Under the pieces are notes generated by a model. It did no database searches and was not told where the DNA came from. It saw nothing but the letters and a program-made list of their open reading frames with translations. From Pontibacter cellulosilyticus (lineage in GTDB: Bacteria; Bacteroidota; Bacteroidia; Cytophagales; Hymenobacteraceae): DNA of 64,000 nucleotides. The stretch is taken from assembly GCF_014306105.1 (NCBI RefSeq), contig NZ_JACRVF010000004.1, positions 186,001-250,000 of the forward strand, in the 5' to 3' direction. Both the position numbers and the translations under genes were made by a program. Below are positions 25,710 through 34,534 of the stretch, piece by piece; position 1 is the stretch's first letter, and each line of letters begins with the position of its first letter.

Positions 25710-27566
25710 TTACTTTGCTGAAGTAAGTTGTTTTGGTTTACTGTTTTGATCGGTTAGAGTATTCAAGAAAGCGATAATGTCTTTGATCTCCTGTTTCGTA
25801 AGCGAAAGGGCATCCGGTGGTAATGTCTGGTGCTCGAGTTGTATCCCTATGCCTGCGCCTCCGCCACGGTTGTAGAAATCCATCACCTCTTCCAGCGTAG
25901 TATAAACGCCATTGTGCATGTAAGGTGCCGTAAGGGCCACATTACGTAGCGTAGGTGTTTTAAAGAAGTGCTTGCGCGATTCTGTTCCGAATAAATTATA
26001 CCTGCCCAGGTCCGGATCAATCTTCGCATTTACAGTATCCTTGGCTGCAGGAACACCTAAAAGCTCCATCTCTGTTTCGGTAAACTCAGGAGGTACTGTA
26101 CCGTTGAAAACAGGTGCAAAGTGGCAGGTAGCGCATTTTGCTTTTCCCATGAACAAGTTAAAGCCCCTGATTTCCCTTTCTGTCAGGCTCTGCTCTTTTC
26201 CGCTGATGTTACGGTCGAACTTTGAGTTGAACGGCGAGAGACTTTTAATATAGCTGGCAATCGCATTGCGAATATTCACCTCTGTAGCGCCCTGCTCATA
26301 TAGTGCTTCAAACTGCTGCTGATAAGTCGGTTTTTGCTTCACTACTTTGCTCATAGCCTCCAGACTTGTGTGGAATTCGGTTTCATTGTTCACCACGGCC
26401 ACAATCTGTCCTTCCAGGCTACCGGAGCGCTTGTCGTAAAAGAAACCCCGCTGCAAACCTGCATAGCTCATGGTGGGGCTGTTACGTGTTTGGCCCACCG
26501 ATTTTGCCATGCCGTCTGTGAAGGCAAGGTTTTCCTGATGGCAGCTTCCACAGCTCATAGTGCCGGAGATAGAAAGAGAAGGATCGTTAAACAGCTGTTT
26601 TCCCAGCAGCACCTTTTCAGTAGCTAAGTCACCTGATTTAAGATCGTCGAAGTGCTTTAGATTAAAGGTGCTATCCGAAAATAAAGACGTGGCCCCGTGG
26701 TTAAAGGCAAGGGTAAACGGAAACTCCACTTCCCAGTCTTGCTGCGTCTTTACCCAAAGCTCCAGCTGTGGGTGGGTGTGTTTCTTAATAAAGCTGTATC
26801 GATCAAAAGAAGCAAAGTCACCCTTCAAGCTTTCCATACTTTGATCCAGTTGCTGGTTCCATGCCTGGTAAAGTGCCTCATCCTTAAACTCGTGTTTAAA
26901 ATAGCTCAGGTACCTTTTCAGTCTTTTATAGGCAAAGGCGCTTTCCTGCAGCGATGCCTCCAGCACCGGGGAGTCAAACCCTGTGATGCCGGTAAGTGCC
27001 ACGCGGGCAATCCCGTTTCGTAGTATCCACAGAAAGTGGTATGCCTGGTAACTCTGTAGCTGTGTATTGCTGCGTATCAGCTTTAACCTGTTCGACATCA
27101 GCGCAGCATGCTTTGCTACTTCTGCCCTGTCAACGCTATCGGCGTAAACCAGCTCCTCCAGCACCTGGAAACCTGAAGGTTCTTTCTCTTTTATATCTGT
27201 TTGGTCTTCTTCCTCTACTTTTAAAATATTCGGCTGATTAAGGAAACGGAAATTTTCCGTGTCAATAAACGAAAGCACCAGCTCCGCATACTTAAAGTAC
27301 ATTCTAGCCTTCTGGTAGTGCTCGCGCATCGGCCTTATGACATCCTTGTTGTTACGGGAGGCACTGTTTTTGAGCTTGTCCAGAGCGCTGATACATGCTG
27401 AAAGATCGCTTACATAGAGCTCTTCCATTTCCTGAAAGGCTACCGTTGTATCAGCGGCTCTGTTGCGTTGGCTGCAAGAGTCTAATACAATAATGCAGGA
27501 AATAAACAAAGCAAAGAGGCTTATCATAAAATAAGCCTCTTTGTTCAATCTGAATCTACTAAACAT
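25710..27566 (-). CDS. Di-haem cytochrome c peroxidase (CcpA/MauG type) lipoprotein
   Basis: A 618-residue exported protein. The N-terminus carries a lipoprotein-type signal (FALFISCIIVLDSC, Cys31). Residues ~35-290 are an all-helical domain with no motif I can name, resembling the imelysin-like or N-terminal regions seen on such peroxidases in Bacteroidota. Residues ~300-610 are the di-haem peroxidase: haem motifs CGSCH (~340) and CATCH (~479), with NSPTMSYAGLQRGFFYDKRS and TPTLRNVALTAPYMHNGVYT between and after, and a PPDALSLTKQEIKDIIAFL tail. It reduces peroxide in the periplasm or oxidises a partner. It starts 11 bp after the PhoX-like gene, so one operon. Confidence 0.88.
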   Translation of the reverse strand: MFSRFRLNKEAYFMISLFALFISCIIVLDSCSQRNRAADTTVAFQEMEELYVSDLSACISALDKLKNSASRNNKDVIRPMREHYQKARMYFKYAELVLSFIDTENFRFLNQPNILKVEEEDQTDIKEKEPSGFQVLEELVYADSVDRAEVAKHAALMSNRLKLIRSNTQLQSYQAYHFLWILRNGIARVALTGITGFDSPVLEASLQESAFAYKRLKRYLSYFKHEFKDEALYQAWNQQLDQSMESLKGDFASFDRYSFIKKHTHPQLELWVKTQQDWEVEFPFTLAFNHGATSLFSDSTFNLKHFDDLKSGDLATEKVLLGKQLFNDPSLSISGTMSCGSCHQENLAFTDGMAKSVGQTRNSPTMSYAGLQRGFFYDKRSGSLEGQIVAVVNNETEFHTSLEAMSKVVKQKPTYQQQFEALYEQGATEVNIRNAIASYIKSLSPFNSKFDRNISGKEQSLTEREIRGFNLFMGKAKCATCHFAPVFNGTVPPEFTETEMELLGVPAAKDTVNAKIDPDLGRYNLFGTESRKHFFKTPTLRNVALTAPYMHNGVYTTLEEVMDFYNRGGGAGIGIQLEHQTLPPDALSLTKQEIKDIIAFLNTLTDQNSKPKQLTSAK

Positions 27567-27577
27567 TTAACGTAATT

Positions 27578-29062
27578 TTACCTTTCCAGGCCTTGTAGCA
27601 GGTATAACTGGCTTCCTTCTTTTGCGCTGTTTGCCACATCCGGGTTAGCCTTCGGATCCGTGAATGGAGTACCGTCCGCTTTTACCCAACCGTGGTTCTG
27701 AGTGATTACCAGGAAAGTGCCCGGTACTCTGATGATGTCAGAAATATCGATCATACCTGTAATCTCCCAATCATTATCTGTAGTGCCGTAACCTTTAGCG
27801 GCAGCGGCTACCTGATCGCACTCCAGTACTATCTTCAGTTCGCCAGTATTCAGGTTGTACTGGTACAGGCGGGCAAAGTGCGTTTTATCAGCATTGTCGT
27901 AGTAGCCATTTGGGTCTTCCTGAATGTAGGCGTAGTTTTCTGTCACTACAATGTTGTCCGGGCTATGGAAAGGCTTCGCTTTTCCGTTTGGGATGTCGCC
28001 ATCCAGCACGCAGGTAATTTTACCGCCTTTTGTAGGGTCTGTATCGTTTAGCTGTACCTTATACACTCTGCCGTACACGGAACCTTTGCCTATCAAAGCA
28101 TCCTTTTTTCTGCCTGTCACGGAAAAGTATATTTCGCGGTTGTTTTTGGCCGAACCTCTTCTCCAGTCAATGTCCTCAAGCCTTGAGAAGCCCATTACAC
28201 CTTTGGCCTTCGCCTCAGCATCCAGCAGGTCGATGTTCTTCTCCGTCAGCTCCACGAACTCCACGTTATAGGCAACGCCTTCTTTCATGTCCACCTCGTA
28301 GTTGATGCCAGACGAGGTAACTTTCAGACCGTACAGTTTGCCACCTTCCAGATCGCCTCTGTTGCCCACATACATACCTAACTGTCCGGAAGGAACAGTA
28401 TTGTCAGAGTGGTCATCGCCGATGAATACTACTGTCTTGCCCGGATAGGCATCTTTGCCGATGGCTACGGCGTTCTCTGTAGACCACTGTCCCATGGCAG
28501 TAAGCATTTTAGGCACTTCAGCACTAGCGGCATCCTTCAGCGGATTAGTTGAAAAAACTCCTTTAGAAGAGCCTCCCCACTCGCCACCGGACAGGTATAC
28601 CGGACCAAAGCCGTGCTCTTCCGGCGTAACAAGAGTGCCTGAGCATTGCGCTGTGTTGGCGGTAGCAATCGCGTTCAGGATATACTCACCTTTTACAGGC
28701 TTCAGGTTTTTATCCAGTATAATGCGTGCGATAGAGTAGTCTGCCTCAATGTTGTTGATAAGCGTGAAAGTACCGTTGTTGTTTCTCATTAAACCCAAAC
28801 CATCGGCCATAGAGCCATAAACGAAGTTTGGTGATTCAGTTAGTTTGTCTTCAGAAGATAGAAGCGGGAATACTTTTGCGTTTTTGAACTCAGGCGTAAG
28901 CGCCAGAAAAGATGGCGTAACAGAATAAGTTTTCAGGTCCCGTACTACAGAACCGATGGTTTCTCCGTCAAGGTCATCGTTTTTGTCGCAAGAGGCTAAC
29001 GTAAGTCCCGCAAGTCCTAGAAGGAGTGCTTTTTTAGTGATGGTGTTGTTTTGAAATTTCAT
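27578..29062 (-). CDS. PhoX-like (DUF839) lipoprotein phosphatase
   Basis: The start at 29062 gives a lipoprotein signal (KKALLLGLAGLTLASC, Cys25); a frame from 29110 adds 16 residues that mask it. The ~470-residue mature part is of the PhoX/DUF839 beta-propeller type: EEHGFGPVYLSGGEWGG, VFIGDDHSDNTVPSGQLGMY, FSRLEDIDWRRGSAKNNREI, PFHSPDNIVVTENYAYIQED and FLVITQNHGWVKADGTPF carry the acidic/His residues that bind calcium and iron in PhoX. PhoX enzymes hydrolyse phosphomonoesters outside the cytoplasm. Cotranscription with a cytochrome c peroxidase is seen in other Bacteroidota and may mean a role beyond phosphate supply. Confidence 0.82.
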   Translation of the reverse strand: MKFQNNTITKKALLLGLAGLTLASCDKNDDLDGETIGSVVRDLKTYSVTPSFLALTPEFKNAKVFPLLSSEDKLTESPNFVYGSMADGLGLMRNNNGTFTLINNIEADYSIARIILDKNLKPVKGEYILNAIATANTAQCSGTLVTPEEHGFGPVYLSGGEWGGSSKGVFSTNPLKDAASAEVPKMLTAMGQWSTENAVAIGKDAYPGKTVVFIGDDHSDNTVPSGQLGMYVGNRGDLEGGKLYGLKVTSSGINYEVDMKEGVAYNVEFVELTEKNIDLLDAEAKAKGVMGFSRLEDIDWRRGSAKNNREIYFSVTGRKKDALIGKGSVYGRVYKVQLNDTDPTKGGKITCVLDGDIPNGKAKPFHSPDNIVVTENYAYIQEDPNGYYDNADKTHFARLYQYNLNTGELKIVLECDQVAAAAKGYGTTDNDWEITGMIDISDIIRVPGTFLVITQNHGWVKADGTPFTDPKANPDVANSAKEGSQLYLLQGLER

Positions 29063-29274
29063 GTACTCGTGTTGTTTTAATGGAGGTATGCAGCAAAGGT
29101 AGAGTGGCACTATTACCTATTATTTAAGTACACATTACTATATAGTTAACTTATTTGAGTTACATTATCTCTTTGCTGAGATCAGTAACAGGTAAGAGAC
29201 GTTACCTGTTGTCGTTGATGATGAAATAAGCATAAAGTGCATTTTAAGTTTATTTCTGTTAAACTTGATTTTAG

Positions 29275-29469
29275 CTAGGCAGCATCGATGCTAGGGAAGG
29301 TGTTGAGAAGGATCGGCTGGTAAATGTTGGAGAACTTTTCATAGCACCATTGCCTCAGCAGCACCATCTCATGTTCTTCAAGTGCTTTCAGTCCTTTCTT
29401 TAGCTCTTTCTCAAACAGCGTTTTGTCGAAGCTCACTTTCAGTAGAATTGTTTTGACGTAATCCAACAT
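29275..29469 (-). CDS. Small conserved hypothetical protein
   Basis: A 64-residue helical protein (DYVKTILLKVSFDKTLFEKE, LKALEEHEMVLLRQWCYEKF) with normal codon usage and an ordinary start. I believe similar short proteins occur in Hymenobacteraceae, but no function is known to me. No membrane segment or domain. It stands alone between the PhoX operon and a decayed region. Confidence 0.6.
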   Translation of the reverse strand: MLDYVKTILLKVSFDKTLFEKELKKGLKALEEHEMVLLRQWCYEKFSNIYQPILLNTFPSIDAA

Positions 29470-29709
29470 CGTTTAATTGCTCATTAGTTGTTCAATGCAA
29501 AGCTATGCTTTCAATGTTGCCTTAAAGAAAAGCGGGCTTTAACATACCATTAAACTAGTTGTTGCTTGTTTACCTTTTCTTAATGTGAAGAGGGTAAAGC
29601 TTGCGTCACAGCCTAAGTGCTATTAGTATAATTGGATTGGCAGCTAGCGTCTATTCGTGTAGTCTTCCATTAGTTTTTCATAGGTCACAAAGAGCTAACA
29701 GTCCAGTTA

Positions 29710-29817
29710 TCAATAAGAGCCTGAGGCGTTGTTTTCCACCCCTAGTTTTGCAGCAGCTTCCGGAATGACCTTAGTAAGTTCCTCTATGGTAAAGGGCTTG
29801 GATATAAAATTATCCAA
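29710..29817 (-). pseudogene. C-terminal scrap of a response-regulator receiver domain
   Basis: On the minus strand this stretch reads LDNFISKPFTIEELTKVIPE and ends with a stop at 29710. The segment is the last part of a CheY-like receiver: conserved Lys-Pro of the K-P-F/I motif followed by the final helix. Nothing upstream in frame resembles the phosphoacceptor region, so only the last ~35 residues remain, probably of a hybrid kinase or regulator. Confidence 0.55.
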
Positions 29818-30875
29818 AATGAGGGTTCGTGGTAGCCTCTCAGCAGAACGTACTGAAGGTGCTGGTTATTTTCCTAGTACTGGTGCTGAGCGGCGGAAAA
29901 GCTGTTGGAGAAGTACTGGAATTGCTTTTGCTTATCACTCAGGAAAAGTAAAAGCAACCCACACTAGTGGAATGCTGATTAACGACAGAAAACTAAAGAG
30001 GATTTTTGTACGGAATGAACGTGGGGTATTGAAGCTACTAATACGCATGTGTGGAAAACTATGCTGCGAAAGTAGGGGAGCGTTTATAAAAAGCCTGCTA
30101 TGTAACGTTATATAATCGTAATGTATGTTTGCTGTTAGGTTGAATGCCGTTTATGATGGACGTCCTTCATTAACTGCAGCTTTGATGTTAGCTAGCTGGC
30201 TCTATGATTTTGGGAACAATAGCACTCCTTAACCAAGTCGGTCCTGCTACTCATCAATTCCTGAACTTGTCTGACTTGATTGTAAAGGGGAAGAGGGTTT
30301 ACAAGATCTTTAAATTTAATGAAGAGCATCAGCATATTTGCCTGCTGCAAAGGCAAGGCTTTTGAAAATCTTGTTCTTGTCCTGCATAAGTGCCGGCAAG
30401 TACGCGTGCCATTTCTAACTGGTGTTGACTGAGGTATTCCGGTCAAGCTGGTGGCTTTTTTCAAATCTGTAAAGACGTAACAGGGGGTTCTATTATCAAC
30501 TCATACTTTATGAATGGCTTAAGCAGGAGTGCTTTCTATAGCTATTCGCTTTGTTTATTACCTCTACATTAGAAACGGCCATCAGCTCCTCCTTCCTTGA
30601 ATAAAAGGCAATGAGTGCAGTTCACTCAGATAACCTACCTGCTCCACGCCTCTAACTCAGATTGTCTTTCAAGTGGTACTTGATCAGAGTGAACATTTTG
30701 AGAAGTAGTGGTCGTATTGGAAGCACATGGAAGATACTTCGAAGGTCAGCCTAAGGGAAGGCGGAGGGAGGAAGCTAGAGCTAATATAATGTTGTAATAT
30801 CTGCTTAGTTCGTAAGAATTTTGTTACTTTGTACTGAACGATTGCTTAAACATTTGTTAACATTTCGTTTATATC
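29818..30875. other. Gene-poor decayed region
   Basis: About 1.05 kb without a credible gene. A plus-strand frame overlapping the receiver scrap and a 90-residue minus-strand frame at 30192-30464 show no coding character or recognised motif. It precedes the orphan antitoxin-like gene. Confidence 0.45.
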
Positions 30876-31073
30876 ATGAAGTTAACAGCGATTACAAATG
30901 AGAAACAACTCTACGCGGCAGCAGTTCGCATTGGGGAGTTGATGAAAGCAATGGGAGCAGAGGCTGAAAATGAGAAGAAGAGGCTCATGAAATTGCTTGT
31001 TGAGTTTGAAAACGGGGAGTTTGACGAGGTAAAAGGCAAATTGCATCAAAATAATTTACTGGTCAACGGATAG
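30876..31073 (+). CDS. Orphan HigA-type N-terminal domain protein
   Basis: A 65-residue frame resembling the N-terminal helical domain of HigA-family antitoxins: LTAITNEKQLYAAAVRIGEL, EKKRLMKLLVEFENGEF. Compare HLIHNESEYHAALKEIRNL and ERLEILTLIVEKYENEKYP of the HigA at 42833 in this window. The DNA-binding helix-turn-helix is absent and no HigB lies upstream, so it is either a truncated antitoxin or a free-standing toxin-binding domain. It has a normal start and no internal stop, so it may still be expressed. Confidence 0.55.
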   Translation: MKLTAITNEKQLYAAAVRIGELMKAMGAEAENEKKRLMKLLVEFENGEFDEVKGKLHQNNLLVNG

Positions 31074-31338
31074 CGCTTTGGGTGCTGCTACACTTTGTAT
31101 AGCACATCACCATACTGGCCATATGTTGTTTGAAGCTAGGATTAAGTTTACTAGGAATAAACCTTTGAGTAGAATCAGGTCTTTGGCTGAGAGCAGCTGT
31201 TAGATTTATTCTTTGAACTGTGTACTAACAAATATGTTATTCTTTAGATTCTTGGAATCTGCAATCATACTTCTAAACTTCTTTTCAGGACGAGGCAAGG
31301 TTCCTGGCCTGCCACCGTCATCTCATAAAACGGCCGTT

Positions 31339-31476
31339 ATTTGAGACATAGAACGCCGCCCCATCACAACCTACATATTACTGCCAGCAGCACGGAGTCC
31401 AGATTTTTAAAATTCTCAAATTGCCGTCTCATGAATCAAAAACTTTTCCTTATATTTGAGACGAGTTACTGAGACA
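31339..31476. other. Possible res (resolution) site and promoter of the resolvase
   Basis: TGAGAC or its complement occurs four times: TTTGAGAC at 31340 and 31455, GTCTCA at 31426 and TGAGAC near 31470, the last three within 50 bp of the resolvase start. TATATTTG at 31451-31458 fits the Bacteroidota -7 element TAnnTTTG and overlaps one copy, so binding would also repress the gene. This is the usual position of res for Tn3-type resolvases; function is inferred. Confidence 0.45.
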
Positions 31477-31480
31477 GATT

Positions 31481-32050
31481 ATGAAGATAGGCTACGCCAG
31501 GGTCTCGACACAGGACCAAAAACTGGAGCTGCAGCTCGACGCGCTCACCGGGGCCGGCTGCGAGCAGGTGTACAGAGAGAAAAAATCCGGCAAGAATAAG
31601 GAGCGGCCGGAGCTCGAGAAGATGATCGCCCATCTCCGGCCGGGCGACACGGTGGTGGTGTGGAAGCTCGATAGACTGGGCCGCTCGCTCCGGGACCTGA
31701 TCGACCTGGTGGCGGAGTTTCGGGAGCGGGGGGTGGACTTCGTCAGTCTTCAAGACGGCATCAATACGGCCACGCCCACGGGCCGGTTCACCTTCAACGT
31801 CTTCGCCTCGCTCGCCGAGTTCGAGCGCGAGCTCATCCGTGAGCGCACCAAGGCCGGGCTGGACGCGGCCAAGGCCAGAGGCAGGAGAGGGGGGAGGCCG
31901 CAGGGGCTCTCCAAGGCGGCGCTAGAGAAGGCCAATTCCGCCCGGATCCTGTTTGACACCGGCACCAAGACCGTGGAGGAGATCGCCCAGATTCTGAGTA
32001 TCTCCAGGGCCACCTGCTACCGCTACCTGGCTCTTGCAGCAGAGAGCTAA
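31481..32050 (+). CDS. Tn3-type resolvase/invertase (serine recombinase)
   Basis: A 189-residue small serine recombinase. The catalytic domain begins KIGYARVSTQDQ (nucleophile Ser9), with VVVWKLDRLGRSLRDLIDL (active-site Arg pair) and GRFTFNVFASLAEFERELIR (E helix), ending in the basic hinge AKARGRRGGRPQG. The C-terminal helix-turn-helix is TVEEIAQILSISRATCYRYL. Such proteins resolve cointegrates or invert DNA segments. GC content is visibly above that of the flanking DNA, which suggests transfer. No transposase accompanies it, so it is an orphan or a remnant of a larger transposon or plasmid. Confidence 0.92.
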   Translation: MKIGYARVSTQDQKLELQLDALTGAGCEQVYREKKSGKNKERPELEKMIAHLRPGDTVVVWKLDRLGRSLRDLIDLVAEFRERGVDFVSLQDGINTATPTGRFTFNVFASLAEFERELIRERTKAGLDAAKARGRRGGRPQGLSKAALEKANSARILFDTGTKTVEEIAQILSISRATCYRYLALAAES

Positions 32051-33254
32051 GGCAAATTGGTAGCTCTATAGTATTCTCTCCAGGCAGCGCTGTCTCCAGG
32101 CACAGTGTCACCACTCCGTTGGCACCTGTCAATGGAGTGGTGACACAGAAGACTTAGCCCCAGACCAGTCCTTAAGACTCGGGGGCTAAGTGAAAAGGAC
32201 TGGCTTAAGTTGATACAGCGGGGCTTTGAAAGTGAAAGCAGGTGGGCATTGCTGTGTGGTAGGAATAATGAACAGAGGGCTCCGGTATAACTTCCTTTCT
32301 ACAGGTGGTGCAATAGGCCGCTAGCTACAAGCAGGAGAGGCCCCCCTTGTTAAAGGAGCCTCTCGGGAGTCACAGAAGTAATAGGAGTCTGACTTCTGGC
32401 ACTTTCCTTAACGGGGCCATAGGAAATGGTTTAATGGGCGGTGCCGGGAATGCGTGCTACACCATCTGCGCTAATTAGTAAGCCGGGGAAAGAGAGAGCC
32501 TGCGCCCTCAGGGGACTCTGTTAAAAAGTAACTCACTCCCCTTTGGGCTGCGGTCTTTGGCGGAGGGGCGGCAAGCCGCATACGATAGTCCTTTGCCAGC
32601 TTGCAGGCAAGGGGAGTGTACCGGCCGGCCAGGCAGGCGCTATGATGGAGACGCCCTTTGCCGACCGGTGCCTCTGGGAAACTATGTCTCCTCTATAACG
32701 GTCTACAGCCCGGCCTGGTTTTGCTGCCGTGCCTGGCAAGGCTATGGGCGCTCGTTTCCCCGGACCCGGCCCAAGGCCTTCGAGTGGGTTCCTGAAGTGC
32801 CGCCGCGCCAGCGGCCACGGGAAGGCTTAGACTCAGTCCCTCCTCTTCCTCCCGCCGCGGTGCCGGCCAGGCAGCCGCCTGTGCTTTAGCCTGGTACCGA
32901 TCAGCATAAAAGTCCCCACCAGTACAGCCTTTGGAGCAGTCCCACCTGTGCCCACAGCGCCCGCACTATTATCATAGGCCTTTGAACCCGGAAATATCCC
33001 AAAGGGCGGCCTCGTCGCAAAGTCACCTGCCCCCCCGCTTGCCGATGCCGGAATAGTTTAAACTATTTCGGTACAGCAAAAGCCGCCTTCCCGGCGCGCT
33101 ATCGGCGTCTGCCACAGATTGCGCTCTGGAAAGAGTGTAATATTTGTTAATTAAATTATATGACTATTAAAAATAATTATATTTATATGTAACTTTAGAC
33201 CAACTCTGTCTGTATTAGCTGTTTATATGTTTAATCATTAAAATTTTAGTTATT
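32051..33254. other. GC-rich region without credible gene, several hairpins
   Basis: About 1.2 kb, markedly GC-rich from ~32400 to 33120, then AT-rich just before the next gene. Frames such as 32557-32889 look random (Pro/Arg-rich). Visible structures are the hairpin at 32105, overlapping inverted repeats at 32153-32203 (CTTAGCCCC/GGGGCTAAG and CCAGTCCTT/AAGGACTGG), GAGAGGC/GCCTCTC at 32334-32362, and a palindrome AATAGTTTAAACTATT at 33052-33067 within a 24-bp near-palindrome. It may be plasmid- or transposon-derived. Confidence 0.5.
32105..32146 (+). terminator. Strong hairpin after the resolvase gene
   Basis: Arms of 17 bases with one mismatch (GTGTCACCACTCC...TTG at 32105-32121, complement at 32130-32146) lie 54 bp after the resolvase stop. 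No T-run follows, so it may be a recombination or protein-binding site rather than a terminator. Confidence 0.45.
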
Positions 33255-33938
33255 ATGAAAAAAGTTACATTACTAGGTGCTTTGGTAATTCCTGCATTAC
33301 TGGCCGTAGGCTGCACAGAAGAACAGGACGCAGTAGCTCCTATGAGCGCCTCTAACGTATCGGAGGCAAACGGCGCGCCGAGCGGTGCCCACTACACCCT
33401 TAATATCATTGGTGTGCCCAAAGGCAAAACCGCCCCGATGGACGGCAACAGCGGCCACCGCATTTTCGTTGACCTAGAGGGAAACACGAAAATTAACCTG
33501 CAGAACGCGGACCTCACGGACGGCGCGTTCCGCGTGCTGGACGCCAACGGCACGGATAGTGACGGCGCATTGTTCCAGTTGCCGAGTGCTGACCTGGACA
33601 ACGACGGAATTACGTCATACTCGGTGTATGCGCGTGCGTTGGGCAAGCCGGGCGGCTCGTCTACCATGACCACCTGCGCCACCGACCCGACCACAGGGGA
33701 GGATGTGTGCAGCCTGGAGTCGCTGGTGAGCCTGCGCGAGAAGGGCGGCTCCAAGTTCACGAACGTGTCAAGAGACCTGCTCTACATCTACGCCGACCTG
33801 GAGAATGACAACGTGGATGGCGTGGTGCGCGTGCCGCTGTTTGACGACCGTTTGGAGGACTACTACTGGAGCTATGACAACAACGGCTTGAAGGTGCTAC
33901 AACTGCGCTTCTACGACGTGCCGACTAACGTCAACTAA
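33255..33938 (+). CDS. Hypothetical lipoprotein
   Basis: A 227-residue lipoprotein with signal KKVTLLGALVIPALLAVGC (Cys20). The mature part is rich in Asp, Asn and Gly and lacks membrane segments: HYTLNIIGVPKGKTAP, HRIFVDLEGNTKINLQ, FQLPSADLDNDGITSYSVYA, DLLYIYADLENDNVDGVVRV. Two Cys near CATDPTTGEDVC may form a disulphide. No family is recognised. Codon usage is more GC-rich than the DNA on both sides, though the ~130 bases before the start are very AT-rich, typical of a Bacteroidota promoter. A terminator follows. Confidence 0.72.
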   Translation: MKKVTLLGALVIPALLAVGCTEEQDAVAPMSASNVSEANGAPSGAHYTLNIIGVPKGKTAPMDGNSGHRIFVDLEGNTKINLQNADLTDGAFRVLDANGTDSDGALFQLPSADLDNDGITSYSVYARALGKPGGSSTMTTCATDPTTGEDVCSLESLVSLREKGGSKFTNVSRDLLYIYADLENDNVDGVVRVPLFDDRLEDYYWSYDNNGLKVLQLRFYDVPTNVN

Positions 33939-33976
33939 ACTATCGCGTTAATTTGTTTCATAATTGTAAATGTAAG

Positions 33977-34003
33977 CCGCTGCCCATTGGGTGGCGGTTT
34001 TTT
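33977..34003 (+). terminator. Rho-independent terminator
   Basis: CCGC-TGCCC pairs with GGGTG-GCGG (two wobble pairs) around a 3-base loop and is followed by TTTTTT. It lies ~40 bp after the lipoprotein stop. Confidence 0.65.
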
Positions 34004-34464
34004 ATGCTGGGTTCGGTTAAGTGGCGGGAGACAGGCATAGCTAGTGGGTCAGCGGGCAGTGTTGTCTGAAGTCTGAGGGGTAGGGTACTTGAATCACATG
34101 TCAAGCTGTCTTTCTTGATTGAGGTATACCCGGGTCAAATAACACCAGGCTCCACTGCTTCCTTTATCGAGTTCCCGTTGGAAGCAAGCCCCACTGCCAA
34201 CTGCTTGAATGGATTGCCAAGTACGCATTTGACCGACCGATCCGAAACCTGAAACTGTGTCCAAGGCTGCCATCTTAGTCTCTCCGGCTGCATGGAGCAC
34301 GCCAAGATTGGCAACAACCCAAAGTCTATGGAGCGATTGGTCCTTCCAGTTATTTTTAGAAACCGTAGCCTTCTGTCTGTAGGTAAAGTCATGTTTGGCG
34401 CTCCTGCTAGAGCTGAAAACGGGCTCGCACCGGCTAGTGAGGACATATTAGTTCCCCGAAAAGC
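34004..34464. other. Intergenic region between convergent genes
   Basis: About 460 bases. Overlapping short frames on both strands have no coding character. Nothing else is recognised apart from the flanking terminators. Confidence 0.45.
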
Positions 34465-34500
34465 GCGGGGTGCCCGGGAGCAAACTCCCGGGCACCCCGC
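34465..34500 (-). terminator. Strong rho-independent terminator
   Basis: A perfect 16-bp GC-rich stem (34465-34480 with 34485-34500, core GGTGCCCGGGAG) with a 4-base loop. On the minus strand it is followed by GCTTTT and starts 34 bp after the stop of the T9SS gene. Confidence 0.8.
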
Positions 34501-34534
34501 CTTAATAAACAGCCTCACTGCTTATCTTTTCTGC

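Noticed and set aside
29729-30115. 128-residue plus-strand frame
   Set aside because: Its first part is antisense to a recognisable receiver-domain scrap and the rest has no coding character.
30192-30464. 90-residue minus-strand frame
   Set aside because: No recognisable motif, irregular composition and location inside decayed DNA.
32557-32889. 110-residue plus-strand frame in the GC-rich region
   Set aside because: Pro/Arg-rich random-looking product; long frames are expected by chance in GC-rich DNA.
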